The translations under genes and the position numbers were made by a program. From Warburgia ugandensis (lineage: Eukaryota; Streptophyta; Magnoliopsida; Canellales; Canellaceae): a stretch of 64,000 nt of DNA. The stretch lies in NCBI GenBank assembly GCA_035236585.1, contig CP141139.1:42293217-42357216 (forward strand). Reading direction: 5' to 3'. Of this stretch, positions 24,181-36,958 are shown in pieces; positions within the stretch are counted from its first letter, which is position 1, and the number at the start of each line of letters is the position of its first letter. The notes below the pieces were generated by a model that was given only the letters and a program-made list of their open reading frames with translations, had not been told where the DNA came from and made no database searches.

Positions 24181-25436
24181 AAAACAAAAGTACAATTGAA
24201 GTTGTTTCCACCAAAACAACTTTAAATGTACACACTTTTAAAGTCATTTTCAGAAATACAACTTTAAAAGTATGCACTTTTAAATTCATTTTTTATGGAA
24301 ACAACTTTAAAAGTATAGACTTTTAAAGTCGTTTTGTACAAACAACTTTAAAAAAATTTAAATTTTCACATGAAATATTTATTTATTTACCTTTTGTACC
24401 TGACAAATTTACATTAATACACAATGAAACTGATTTCACAACACAATCATATGCATATATATAAACAAACACATCAACAAGGAAATCAAATTATTTTTTG
24501 ATTATATCCAATGTTACATATTATTAGATCTTGTTAGCGAAGATCAAAGAGCAAATCTGCTATTTTTCATCAATATTTGGCCCAATGTTTAGCTGACACC
24601 ACGCCTTTTCATCAAAATAGGCCAAAAATTGATGTTGTAACCACTACTCTTCATCAAACCCTTATTTTGGGTGAACCACAAATTGTATTGTTTGCCCTTT
24701 CTTTAATAGCGAGGCTTGAGAGAGATTTCAATAAAATCATACAATTTTGGAGAAATCAGGATGATCAAATAGATTCTTTAAGCCCATGATATGTAGTGCA
24801 AAAACCCACATTATCTATAAAATAAAGACACAGAAAATTTAATAACAAGAAAAGAAATATTCCTATGATTTAAAAGAAGTTGTGGTTTACTTATAGTTTT
24901 TCCATGACACAAACAGTCAAGATATAAAAATGGAAAGTAAGAAGGGAAAAAGAGAGAAGCATAAGGCTCAAAGATGAAGCTATCATGCCAAAACTGTGAG
25001 GAGAAGAAGATAAATGAAAAATGTACTTTGATAGCTATTTATAAATCATCAAACACTTTAGAAGTTGTTTAATATTAAATGACTTTGAAAATATTTAACT
25101 TTTGAAGTTGCTTAACACTAAACGACTTTAAAAGTGAGGAAATTTTAAAGTCTTTTATATATAAACAACTTTAAGAGTCCATTCCTGCTAAATAAAATAT
25201 TTCCACCAAATTTATCATGATAATTTTCTAATCGTTTCATAAAAATGACTTTAAAAGTTCTTCCTCCAAATAATTCCCTTCTCGCACTAGGTTTTAAAGT
25301 TGTTTATGCTTAAACAACTTCTTAAGTATGTATTTTAAAGTCGTTTATTTTTAAGTGACTTCTAAAGTATTTATAAAGTTGGCAGTCGTATAAGCAACTT
25401 CTTTATGACAACTTTTAAAGCCTCTTATGTAGTAGC
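24181..25436. repeat. CACTA 5' subterminal repeat array
   Basis: Repeated ACTTTTAAAGTCGTTT / AAACGACTTTAAAAGT units occur in two clusters (24195-24365 and 25045-25436), separated by AT-rich sequence. The motif and the inverted pairing match those at 9970-10500. A 70-codon frame at 24577-24789 between the clusters shows no known domain. Confidence 0.85.
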
Positions 25437-28400
25437 TTACCCTCTTTAATCAACAAGTGGTCTTCTTAGAATCTCAATCTCCTTTCTATTTCTTTCTGAG
25501 TGGACCCATGGTAAAAATGGTTGGCTAAGTATACAACATACTCAGTGATAATCCAATAATACAAAACCAAAATCACGGCATATACATACAATGATTTTGA
25601 AGAAAGGTTTTCTCAATGATGAAATCACTTGGCCACAAGCCTTCACATGGAATGCATTTATAAGCACACATGCATATTTATGTATGTATGCGTATCATCC
25701 ACAAAATTCACATAATACCTGACAAATCAATTAACATATGATTACTTTAAAATTCATGGTAATTAGTTAAACTACATGTCTGTCATTTTGAACCACTAAA
25801 TGTATTATATTTCAAATAACTAGTTCATGACATAAAATCAAATCACTAATAGTAGGACAATTACCACAATGTCTTTTGACAACACATGTGAGGTAGACGA
25901 ACCATATAGGGCAAATCACCAAGTCATTTTGCACTTATGCAAGGTGACCAACCAATAGTTCTTGTGCAAATAGCAAGGCTAACTCAGCCAAATGTCCCTT
26001 TTCCAACACATGTAGGTAGACTAACAAAATATCTATTTACAAAAGAAATCGGTATTGATCATGCAAGATTACACAAAATACTCAATTCACATAAAATATT
26101 AGTAAATCTTATCAGGATAAAACTGTTAGTGTAAAAGAATTTGCATGTACTAAAATCTCGATGATAAAACCAACAACTAAGTATATGTGTCAACAATACA
26201 ATATCAATAAAACATAAATGTAGTTGATATGGAAAATGCTAGAATTCTAATTGTTAGCAAGCCAATAATCTATAAATCTATAATCTAACAAAACCAAAAG
26301 ATGTTTCATGCTTTTTCAAAGGTATAACCACTCAACTTACAAATGCAAATAGTTCTTTATGCTTCAAATAGAATTGAAATCATGACTGTGAAAATTGGTC
26401 TCATGTAAATAGGGTCCCTCTTTGGACAGAGCCCTCAAGCTTTTGTTCTTACGGGTATTGCACAGCTACTAGACTGTCGAACTTAGGCTCCCTCAGAACT
26501 GGTAAATATATAAATCCATGCCCACATCGTCGTGGAAAATGGATCACTCCAATCATGGTGACATACAATTCTGCCACCCTGGATGAGGTCTAATGTTTGT
26601 GATATGACCCACGTAAATATCACTTAGAAACTAGACACTGATGCTCATAGGTCTTTAGCGTCCCCTGCAGGCAACTACCATGACCACTACATCTACTCGT
26701 GGATACCTACACGAACCATGACTCACCAGACCTCATGGGGGCTACCTGACTACCACTTAGAGCACTTCCCCATGAGAAGATACTCCTACTGCATGCTGTC
26801 TCCATCACAGGGCTCATATCAAATCATCTCAGTGGCCAGTGGCCAAGTGTACCTCCAAGCATAGGGTCTCAGGACTTACCATACACAACAAGCCTCCTGG
26901 ATTTACTACACAAAGCAGGTCTTCCTCTAGGTCATACAGCACACAACAAGCCTATGAGTGATCCAGGACTTAGGACCCTCCTAGAGTGCCTAGCCAAAAC
27001 GTCAATGAAATCCATATCCACACCAGGACTTACAGCTATTTGTATAGCACACACCTAATGCATCAACATGTCCATATCCATCAAGACTTACGGCTGCTCA
27101 TAGAGTGCCTGCACAAAACATCAATGAAATCATAATTATCAAGGCTTATAGCTGCTCGTAGAGCACCTACCTAAGCATCCACAAAACAACATTCTTCAAG
27201 ACTTACGGTCAGTCATAGAGTGCCTACCAAAAACATCAATAAAATCATAGCCATTAGGGCTTACAATTGCTCATTAAGTGCCTGCCGAATGGGTAATTAC
27301 CAAAAGATCAACGTCATATATCTTAAATAATATAGGATAGTGTGCATACTTTGCACAAAATCATGCATCTCAAATATTCATTTCAAAGCATGGCTCAGTT
27401 TCCAAATTAGTTCATATTCATCTTCATACATCTCAAAGATGTACCATATGACATGCATATCTATACAAAACCGTGCAATTCAAGCATTCCTTACAAAGTA
27501 TGAAATTATGCATATACAAATCACGATCTTCTCCTGTTTCAGAAGTAAGGCAAACATTTGAATGCTTTGAACTATGTAATTCATTGTTCTTTTAAAATTA
27601 GGTTTGCAACATAAACTTAGAGTTATATATCAATCTCCACGTTTCATTTATAAAATGTCAAATAAAGAATTTATGAAAAATCATGAATCTACATGAAAAT
27701 CATATAGACAAAAGTAACATGTATCAAATCATTGATATGATAATTCAAACCATTCTAAACTAAAAATAATTCTCAAACAATTTTCTCATTTTGAAGTTCA
27801 TAAGAAAACTTGGTAGTATCAGATTACCTACCTCTTATGACACTTCTTCAACTATCAACACATCTTGTCTTCAACTCATAATGTTGATTTCTTTCACAAT
27901 TCAAATTTAACATTGCCTAAATTAATACATCCAAGTATCATAACTCAATTTAGTTTTAAACTCCATACTACTATCCTATTTATTCACAAGACTCTAGAGT
28001 TCCTAATCTTATAATGTAATTAGAAACTCACATTATAAAGTATCATTGAATAAAATATACTATTTGTTGATTATTGATTAAATATCGATTAGATGCTAGA
28101 ATCTCATATCTGCACTGTTAGTTTTCTATTTGTGGTCTAGATCCACTAAATCATGTTTGAAACTACTAATCCGCATTATAAATAGCTCAACTTATAGATC
28201 CATTGACCGATAAGTAATAGTTCAAGTCATATATTATCTATACAGTCCAATAAATAAGTTTCACATCAACTGATCTTGAATAGAATCTAGATTATGGTTC
28301 TAATTCTATATTTCACATAAGATTGAAGTCTTTCATGATCACAAATTACTTATCAACATCATAGATTAATCGATTAGACTTCTCAAAATTGATGATACTC

Positions 28401-29810
28401 AAATTTATTTAGGGATTAATAATGTTGGTTTTCTAACTTAAGGATTGATCAACATACAACTGTCTAAATCATTGAACCTCAATAATGGATGGTTGGATTT
28501 GTGTGAATCATCGGTCAACAGTCATGGATATCTAGATTCTAGTGTTTTCTATTTGATGACATGGTTGGATCATCTCCATTAAGATTAATTAAAAATGGTT
28601 AGATCTGTCTTTTACAAATGATCCAACTACCAAAACTTATTAAGAGTGTCCAATCTACCTTTTACAGATGATCTAATGGCTAACATTCATAGAAAAGGGT
28701 AGAAATTTTCATTTACAAAGGATCCAATGGTTATCATTCAATGGAGATGATCAAATAGGTCTTTATAAGGTACAGATCAATTATCATATTGTTAATGGAG
28801 TGATTACACCTCTGATCAGTTGCTGATCATCATGGTAGGTGAGAAAATCATCCTCAGGTTGACATTTAGCCATGAATTAGGGTTCAAATTTATCTCCTTA
28901 GTTCTTGGATCAATGATCGAAGCTCAAACAAGATTATTCGAGTTCCTGTTGATCTCTGTTTGTTAAACATGGATGAGATCGATTGTTCAATCTTTTTTTA
29001 GCAATGGATCAGTTAAACCGTAACTGAAAAACCATAGATCTACTAGCATCTACAACAAATCAAGGCAAGATGAAGATGGTTTTGTAGAAAACCTACCTCT
29101 AGAGGGATTACCATCTCCAATCGTCGACGAGGAAGACATAACTTCATGATTGTTCTAACAACTATTTATGCATGCATTGTTCCTCCTAGGATCCAATGTT
29201 GTTCCACCTCTAATCATGGTGGACCCAAGGGGCTTTTGATCATCCTTTTGTGTAGAGTAAATTGGACGGCCAGATTAGAGATCGGAGCCGTCGTTGTCAC
29301 TAGCGAGCTCTGTTTCTCTAGATAACAAAAAAAAAACCCCAAAATCTTTCTCCTCTAGCATGGGTTAACTTTCTAGTACACTGACCATCTTTCCCTTCTC
29401 ATTTTCTATCTTTCTTTCCTTCCTCCTTCCCTTCCTTCTCCTTTCTCTATCTCTCCCTTCTTGTTCCTCTTCTTCTTCTCTTCATAGAGTCTTCTTGTCT
29501 ATGTCGAGTTCAAGAATAGACATAATGTCTGTTCTCATTTTACTTAAGCGAGGGATGCCAGTATCAATTCTAGCACCTCCTATTAAGTGATTTAATTAAT
29601 TTCTTTTATTTTAATTAATTTATGTTAATTATAATTATGATGTTTCCTCATTATTCTACATGTTATAATTTTAGTCAAAAGATATGACGGCTACTCATGA
29701 CAGTTTTCCTATGTCGCTTTACCATTTAGGCTCAGATTTCTACAAGTGGGGCCCACTGTTGAAATTGCCAAATTACCCTTCATGAGAAAAATCATAACTT
29801 ATATATCTAA
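25437..29810 (-). mobile_element. Long LTR copy B, main part
   Basis: Read on the minus strand it contains, in order, the leader block with GAAGGGTAATTTGGCAATTT (near 29785-29765), a purine-rich tract (29520-29380 region), AGAGGTAGG (29100-29092), a long AT-rich middle, minisatellite units with CTTACGGCTGCTCATAGAG (plus orientation, 26880-27290) and the acceptor-like end before 25437. About the first 170 bp of the LTR are missing where it meets copy C. With the piece at 9518-9969 its length is roughly 4.8 kb. No internal gag-pol region is attached. Confidence 0.75.
26880..27290 (-). repeat. LTR-internal minisatellite (copy B)
   Basis: About seven imperfect units of 55-70 bp carry ACTTACAGCTATTCGTA/ACTTACGGCTGCTCATAGAG, then GTGCCT and a CATCAATGAAATC stretch. 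The same unit, on the other strand, is expanded at 61640-62540, and a shorter array lies at 54950-55140. Confidence 0.75.
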
Positions 29811-32689
29811 TATTGGAGTTCTTGAAGTGAAAGTTTTATATACATCAAATCAAGTGTTGAGACATCCATATTTGGATTGTCCTTAGAAAGATGATTCCAA
29901 CGACACTAATTTTACGGAAATCTGAGTCCAAAAAAATAAATTGCTATTTTTCTCATGAAGGGTGATTTAGTAATTTCACTAGTGGGCACCACTTACAAAA
30001 AACTCGATCCGACAATCAAGAGATGTTGGAATTTCATAATTAGTGGTATGCATTCCTTTTTACTAAAATCTTGATGTCTAAAAATTAGTGCATTATTATA
30101 ATTAAGTGTTATTAAAAAAAAGAATTAATCAAAATAAAGGAGGGGCCATAATTGATATTGGCACCCCCCTCCTCACTTAAGTGAATGAAACAGATGTTAT
30201 GTCTATTTCCCAAACCCGACAAGGAGAAAGAGAAAACAAGGAAGAAGAAGACAGAGAGACAGAGAGACAGAGAGAGAGAGGAAAGGAGAGGGGGAAAGGT
30301 GACCTGCATGCCTGAAAAAGGGTAGCCACGTCAGAGAAGAGAAGTTTTGGTGGTTGTTGGATCACCAGAGAAACAGAACTCGCTGGGGACAACAATAACT
30401 CTCATCTGTAATCCAGCCATCCAACTTACTCTACACAAAAGGATGATCAAAAGCCCCTTGGTTCCACCGTAATCGAAGGAGGAACAGCACGAGATTGAAG
30501 AGGGGAAGGTGCATACGGGAATATTCGAAGAAAGCTGCAATGCACTGATGACTATCACCATTCTTTCCAACGATTAATGATAAGCTACAGAGGTAAAATC
30601 CTTACATTAAACCATCATTTTTGTCTTGATCCATGTATAGAATTAGAGGATGCATTTAGACCTAGGGTTTTAAGGGAGAACAAAGGATGATTCCGATCTC
30701 ACTGGTTATTGGAGACTGATTAGAATTTTGAGAATCTCTGTTTGAGTTCAATTGTTAATCTGAAACCAGTGCAATAGATCTGAACCCTAATTCATGGTTA
30801 AACGTCAATCTTTTACTGATTTCCCCACTTGTTGCAATGATCAATGATTGACTGATCAGAGCCGTAGCCACTTCATTAATGCTCTAGTCATCGATCCGAG
30901 GTTGAAAGTGGTCCATCCAACCATTGTACACCCTTAAATTGGCTAAATTTGATCAATTACAATAAATCTTAGCTGTTGGATCATCTGTGTAAGGTGGATC
31001 TGGCATTTCTTAATAAGCTCTAGTCATTTGATCATCTAAAAAAAGGTTGATATAACCCTTTAATCTGATGAAAAACACTAAATTTAGATGTTCACATAGA
31101 TCCAATTGTCAATTTCATCCCTAATCTAAGGACAAAAGCCTTGATAAACCCACATGAGTTTTGATCTTCCATGTAAAGATCCGATATTTATGATCCAGGA
31201 CTTTAATTGCATAAGATTCTTAAAATTGGGATCAAAGGTTAATAATTTTGGAAAATTGTGATGACCCAAGGTTGATTAGAGCCCTAATCAATTGATTAGA
31301 ACTCTGATCAACCGTTGGATCCTTGAGGTCTCACACTAATTAGAATTGATAGTCCTGATCAATAAACTATAGAGAATTATTGGTCCACTATTGGAAATTG
31401 ACTAATTAGACTTGAATCGAATTAAATTGAATGAGAAACTTGATCTGGAATGGAAAGCAGATCTAACAATCTTGACCGTCCAATTAGCTACTACTAGGAT
31501 TTAGATAAGGCAATGGTTGATCAATGATCAGACATTGCCATCATGTTCTTTAACTCTTGAACTATATAAAACTAAAGAAAAGTTCAAATCAGGACATTAA
31601 TCTAGTAGATGTGAACAACAAAAATGAAGTACATGGCTAGAATTGCAATCATATATGGAGAATTGATTGCTAGTATTATTTATATGGAATTGAATAGAAC
31701 TTGATCATCAAATTTTGATTAGAATTGTTATTTAAAAGATATTATGACAGTTTATGTAAATTAAGAAGATTGGATCCTTGAATGATTGATCTATATACTA
31801 AATGGAAGATCAGATAAAGATATGACCATATCTCCCATGTATAACTTACGAACAGTAACGATACAACATCATAATAGACAAATATGACCTTTAGATGATA
31901 AACTAATAAATATGATTAACCATGGATCAACAAGAGATCCTAAGTCTAATAGTTTTATGACTTTGAGATGTTCTAAACTATTAGACCATGAGATAAGTAA
32001 AAATCTAAATTTATAGATTTAAAATAGTATGAAAGTTAGAACTGATGTTATAAACATCAACGTTATACGTAGCATAGATTGACACTTAAGTTGATTGACC
32101 ATGGAGAGAGGATCATAATAGTTGTGGAGAAATGATAAACCATCATAAGAGGCAGGTAATCTGGTACTACCAAGTTTTTAAATGATCTTCAAAATGAAAA
32201 AATGGTTTGAGTACTATTTCTTGTTTAGAATGGTGTGAATTATTACACCAATGATATGATACATGAATATGTTGTGAAAGTGTATATGATTTTCTTACAG
32301 ATTCATCATACCTTATGTTTCTTATATGTTATTCTTACAACCGAGGCATGTAAATTGATATCTGGTTTTAAATTCATGTTGCATACCAAATTTTGAAAGA
32401 ACCTTGAATTATTCAATCCAAAGTATTCAAACATTTACTTGAGAGACATGAGATGATCATGATTTGTATATGCATGAATTTCATATTTTGAAAGGAAAGC
32501 TTGAAAATGTATGGTTTTGTATAGGATATGCATGTCATATGATATGATTTTGAGATATATGAATATGAAAATGAGCTGGATTGGCTATTGAGCTATGCTT
32601 TGAAAAGAATATTTGAGATATGTAGTTTTGCATAAAGTATGCATACTATTTTATATGATTTGAGATTTATGATGTTGATCTTGTGGTGG

Positions 32690-33080
32690 TGATTGCCCTA
32701 TAAGGTTAGTTTGCCTACATGTGTTACAAAGGTACCTCAGGTTAGTCGGCCTGCATGTGTTGCAAAAGGACCACAAGTTAGCCTGCCTACATGTGTTTGC
32801 AAAGGGAGCTCAAGTTAGTCTACCTGCATATGTTGTAAAGGGACCTCAGGTTAGAGGTTAGTCTACTTGCATGTGTTGCAAAGGGACATTTTATGATTTA
32901 CCCTATGAGGTTAGTTTGTCTGCATTTGTTGCAAATGGACTTTTGGTGATTTGCCCTATGTGGTTAGTCCACCCGCATATGCTGTAAAAGAGATATATGG
33001 TTAGTTTGCTTGCATGTGTTGCAAAAGGACACTTGGTGATTTGCCCTATATGGTTTGTCTACCTGACATCTATTGTCAAA
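32690..33080 (+). repeat. LTR-internal minisatellite (copy C)
   Basis: Roughly eight imperfect units of 40-60 bp carry GGTTAGTCTGCCTGCATGTG-like sequence, then TTGCAAAGGGAC and GATTTGCCCTAT. The unit is related to, but not the same as, that of copy B, showing independent expansion. Confidence 0.75.
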
Positions 33081-33272
33081 GGACATTTTGAGATATTTAT
33101 TTTACTATAAATGATATGTTTTTATATGATGAGCTGGTTATTTGAAAATATAATGCATATAGTGGTTTGAAATGGCCGACATGTAGTTTAAATGAATTCT
33201 ATTTTGAATTTTAAAGTAATGATATGTTACTTGATTGTCAAGTATGATATGGATTTTATTTGTGACATAAGT

Positions 33273-33321
33273 ATACATACATACATACATACATACATAC
33301 ATACATACATACATACATACA

Positions 33322-33357
<36 letters not shown>

Positions 33358-33358
33358 T
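33273..33358. repeat. (CATA)n microsatellite followed by (AT)n
   Basis: About 19 tetranucleotide units with a short AT tail, inside LTR copy C. The overlapping frames of repeated YVCM or THIH are translations of the repeat. Confidence 0.97.
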
Positions 33359-35574
33359 ATGCATATGTGTGCTATGATGCATTCCATGTAATGGCTTATA
33401 ACTATATGATATTATTATCAGAAAACCATTCTTCAATTTATTGTATGTGCATGTCATGATTTCAATTTAGTATTAGATTATTTACTGAATATGTTGTATT
33501 CTCACCCTACTATTTTTACCACAGGTCAGCTCAAAAAGAATTAAAAAGGAGATTAAGGCTCTAAGAAAATTACTTGAAGATTTCAAGAAGATAAATAGCA
33601 AGGTGATTTAGTGTTTCATTGAGAAACTCATTCTATCTTGACTATTAGATGATATTTCTAATCTTATATGTGATTTAATTTATAATTGGGCTGTATCTGA
33701 TGAGTCCTAGGTATTTTGCATGTCAAATGCTATTTGTAAGGAGACAAAGTCTCCAATTATGCTTAAAACTTATATGAATGTTTATCAGGTACTTCGTCGA
33801 GAATCCTTGTTTTGAGAAAAGAAAAATGACACTGAGGGTTTTCAAGAATGAATTTAAAGGAAAAATATTCTTTCGCTATGCATCTAGACGAAATTCTGTC
33901 TTCGTTCCAAGTCTCCCAATTTCTTACCATCTGATGTGCCACTTTCTTTATTTCCCATGCCATATAAGCATAAGCAACTGGGATAAGAATGGCATACCCC
34001 CACTTGCGCTTGCCTAGTTTTGTCTAGAAAGAATGGCTTTACCCAGGGATGCTCAAACCATAGTGTTAGTAAAAGAGTTGACAGAGACGAAGCCAAAGAG
34101 GTTGAACTCTTGGGCAATGAAGAATTTTGTGATAATTGGATTTCTGTCTAATATCACAGAGCACACAGGAGGTGTACATTTGGTGAAAATTTATGAGCAA
34201 GAAGCCACAAGAAATCTTCACTCTCGGAATACACTTCAATCTTCAAATTCTTCTTCGTTTGTTATGTTGGTATAAACCATAATAAAAACTCGGCATTCCA
34301 ATTGCCATCCTAATCATTACATGTCTCTTACTTTTGTTTCCAAATTGATTGACTAGTCCCAATCTTAATGAGGAATGAAATCATTACGTGGTCAATCAAT
34401 TGAAGGAATCCATCTGTCTATCGATACCTTAATCGTCTTGCCATTTAATTTCCAAGCGATCAACTGATTCCCTTCTTGAGAGTATCCCTAGCATTAAGTA
34501 TCCTTTCCAAACAGATGAGAAGTGAGATTTAGCTTAGAGCTCAAAGAAATATTTCTTCTCAAAGTATTTTGCTTTCACAAATTTAACTAAATTTATTTGT
34601 CATCTGTTAGGACAGAATCAAATAAGTTTTGCCTTAAAGTAGACATTCATTGTTCAAGGTTCCCGGACACCGAGGTCCCCTACAAATTTATGAGAGCAAA
34701 ATCATTCCCAAGAAATCAAATGAGCATTTTCTTATTAGTAGAGACGTCCCAGAGAAATGACCTCTTTCTCATCTCATACTCCCTCAAAATACTTTTAGGT
34801 ACTGGAAAAGTAGCAAGGTAGTAGTAAGCCATGCCAGAGGTAGTAGCATTAACAAGCGTTGTTCTCCCTGCATGTGACAAAAGTTGTGATTTCAAGGCAG
34901 CAAGTTGTTAATTAACCCTATAAACAAGAAACTGAAAGTTGTTTTTTCGGTTATCCAGTAAACAATGGAATACCCAAGTATTTATCTCTATCTAGTTTCT
35001 TCGTGGAATTATAAAGTAACTTTATGGTGCATGCCACAACTAAATGTCATTGCTGATTTATCAGGTCCAATCTTGATACCTGATTCCGATGCAATAGAAC
35101 TCAAATCTAATGAATAACTCTTCAATTCTCAACCATGGATTTTACAAAAGTAAGTGGATCATCAAAGAAATGAAGATGTCTGATGCATGGTTAATCTCTG
35201 CATAAAACCATAGGAGACAGAGATCCAGAGGTAACCGCCTTAGTGACAGACGCAGAATTTGCATCGGAACGGACAACAAACAGGTAAAGAGACAATGGAT
35301 AGCCCTAATGCAAGCGCCTTTGGGTTTAAACCTAGCTGTCAGACTTCCATTGACTAGAATCACTGGGCTGTGGTAGAGATTTAGAACTTGTAGAGGTTGA
35401 TGATCTTCGGTGGGAATTTAATTGTTTAGAGCTCCATTCAATAGAGTCATGCTTTACAGAGATCGGCTTTAGTAGCAAAGTGAAATGTACCTCCTTTATC
35501 TGTCATAATTTCACACACAAGCAACAATTTATCATGAATACTTTGCCAAGAACATACGCAATTTGAGCTTCATT

Positions 35575-35591
35575 GATGAGGCCCGAGAGGA
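35575..35591. repeat. Left target-site duplication of second RTE copy
   Basis: GATGAGGCCCGAGAGGA here matches GATGAGGCGTGAGAGGA at 35978-35994 in 15 of 17 positions. Confidence 0.8.
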
Positions 35592-35949
35592 TGAGCGTCG
35601 CAGAAATGAGGATGTTAAGATAGATGAGTGGTAAGATAAGAAAGGATAGAATTAGAAATGAAAATATTAGAGGAAATTTATAGGTAGTACTAATAGGTAA
35701 CAAGATGAGGGAAATTAGACTTAGATGGTTTAGACATGTTCAAAGGAGACCAATAACGGCACCAGTTAGAAGGAGTGAGGCAATACAAGTAGGAGGTTCT
35801 AAAAGGGCAAGGGAAAGGCCCAAAAGAACGTGGATAGAAGTGGTGAGGAAAGTTTTAAAAACTTTGGAACTAAATAAAGCCATGGTACTTAATAGAGAGG
35901 AATGGAGGAATAAGATTCATGTGACCGACCCCTACTTGGGATAAGATCT

Positions 35950-35977
<28 letters not shown>
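35592..35977 (+). mobile_element. RTE LINE 3' end, severely 5'-truncated
   Basis: It aligns throughout with the last 380 bp of the RTE copy at 13695-15117, at about 90% or better by eye. It encodes MRMLR, then MREIRLRWFRHVQRRP (from 35705) and the closing block to CCCTACTTGGGATAAG, followed by a GATGATG tail (35948-35977). A stop has replaced one residue just upstream of the methionine at 35705. It lies in the reverse transcriptase of the L1 element, and the L1 reading resumes on both sides of it. Confidence 0.92.
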
Positions 35978-35982
<5 letters not shown>

Positions 35983-35994
35983 GGCGTGAGAGGA
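35978..35994. repeat. Right target-site duplication of second RTE copy
   Basis: GATGAGGCGTGAGAGGA. Its first six bases continue the GATGAT tail, so the target began with sequence like the element's own tail. Confidence 0.8.
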
Positions 35995-36953
35995 AAGGTT
36001 TTAATCTGTTAACCAATAACTTCATGATAATTTTATACAGCACATTGCAAAAGCTAATCAGGCAAAATTTGTCAAAGTTGCCTAGATTTTCTCCTTTGGG
36101 AATGAGCACAATAAATCTTTGTTTAATTATTTTTTATAGCACCAAAAAGAGAAGGCACAAGAAACCACGGAGCGAATGAAAGAACCAAGGCGTGACTAGC
36201 TATGTTGAAAGGAACTCGGTGGGAAGCCTTTGGAGACTAGGCGCCTTGGCTCTTCCCATCTGAAAGACTGCATTTCTACATTCTTTTAGTGACACTAGGG
36301 CCAAAAGAATGCCTTTTACATCATTCAGTAATGTTAATGAAATTTAACTACAGAAGGTGCCACTTCCGTTGAGCAGGAACAAGTAAAGACTTTTTGGAAG
36401 AATTCCATGGAAGTACTTTGGAGGATGACTGGCCCGTAAGTTCTCCTATTATCTTTCTTGATATATGATATTTGGATTCTGTCTCTTATCTTGCATGTCA
36501 TTTGACGATAACATCGTTTGTTCAAGTCTATCTACATCGAAGCTCTTGAAGACCAAGAGCGAAGATTGAATCTCCATGAGTTATTTAGTAAGGTCCCCAC
36601 TTTGGTGTGAATATTACCAAAGACTCACCTATTGCAAGTCATAAGGTCATATTTGAGATTTTGTAGTTTTTTCGTAGAAGGATAAACCTGCAGAATAATA
36701 ATATTTTCTTTCAAGGCATTATTTAGGACCTGATTGAAAGACAAACGTTGTAGCCACACAAGCCTGAATCTGAATGGTCATGGTCCCAATTACTTTGATA
36801 ATCTGTGTCAAGTAGTAGCAGGAGGTGATCAGAAGCAATTCTCAAAAGCCGAAGAAGATACGAGTCTATGCAAGCATCGCACCGATAGCAGTTAATGCGA
36901 GCATGATTAAGGTACTTCAGAATTAGATTATTCTCCTCATGACCATTGGACAA

Positions 36954-36958
36954 AGTAT
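36954..36958. repeat. Left target-site duplication of copia solo LTR
   Basis: AGTAT, identical to 37637-37641. Confidence 0.9.

Larger units (their letters stand above)
9970..25436 (-). mobile_element. CACTA (En/Spm, DTC) DNA transposon, about 15.5 kb
   Basis: The left end is CACTACTACTCAGGTGG. The right end read inwards is CTACTACATAAGAGG, the same terminal pattern with a decayed outermost base or two. TTA flanks both sides (9967-9969 and 25437-25439), the 3-bp duplication expected for CACTA elements. Both subterminal regions (9970-10500 and about 24200-25436) are packed with AAAGTCGTTT/AAACGACTTT units in both orientations, the presumed TnpA-binding arrays. Inside are TnpD-like and TnpA-like coding remnants on the minus strand, so the element's 5' end is at 25436. 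It has accumulated stops, frameshifts and several later insertions and is surely non-autonomous now. Its target was a long LTR. Confidence 0.9.
29818..33882 (+). mobile_element. Long LTR copy C, head to head with copy B
   Basis: It begins inside the family consensus at GAGTTCTTGAAGTGAAAG (matching copy A from about 1011), so the first 40 or so bases are lost. It then has GATTCCAACGACACTA (29891-29906), GGCACCCCCCTCCTCAC (about 30160), the purine tract (30222-30298), AGAGGTAAAATC (30589-30600), a minisatellite at 32690-33080, and the end block GAAAAATGACACTGAGGGTT (about 33822). It breaks off near 33882 at TTTCGCTATGCA, before the expected ...GTCACA end, where the L1 element begins. Confidence 0.75.

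Noticed and set aside
29000-30700. Recent hairpin or palindrome
   Set aside because: The inverted arms are only loosely similar, so it is better read as two old LTR copies in opposite orientation.
33138-33457. Frames with repeated YVCM or THIH
   Set aside because: Translations of the (CATA)n tract.
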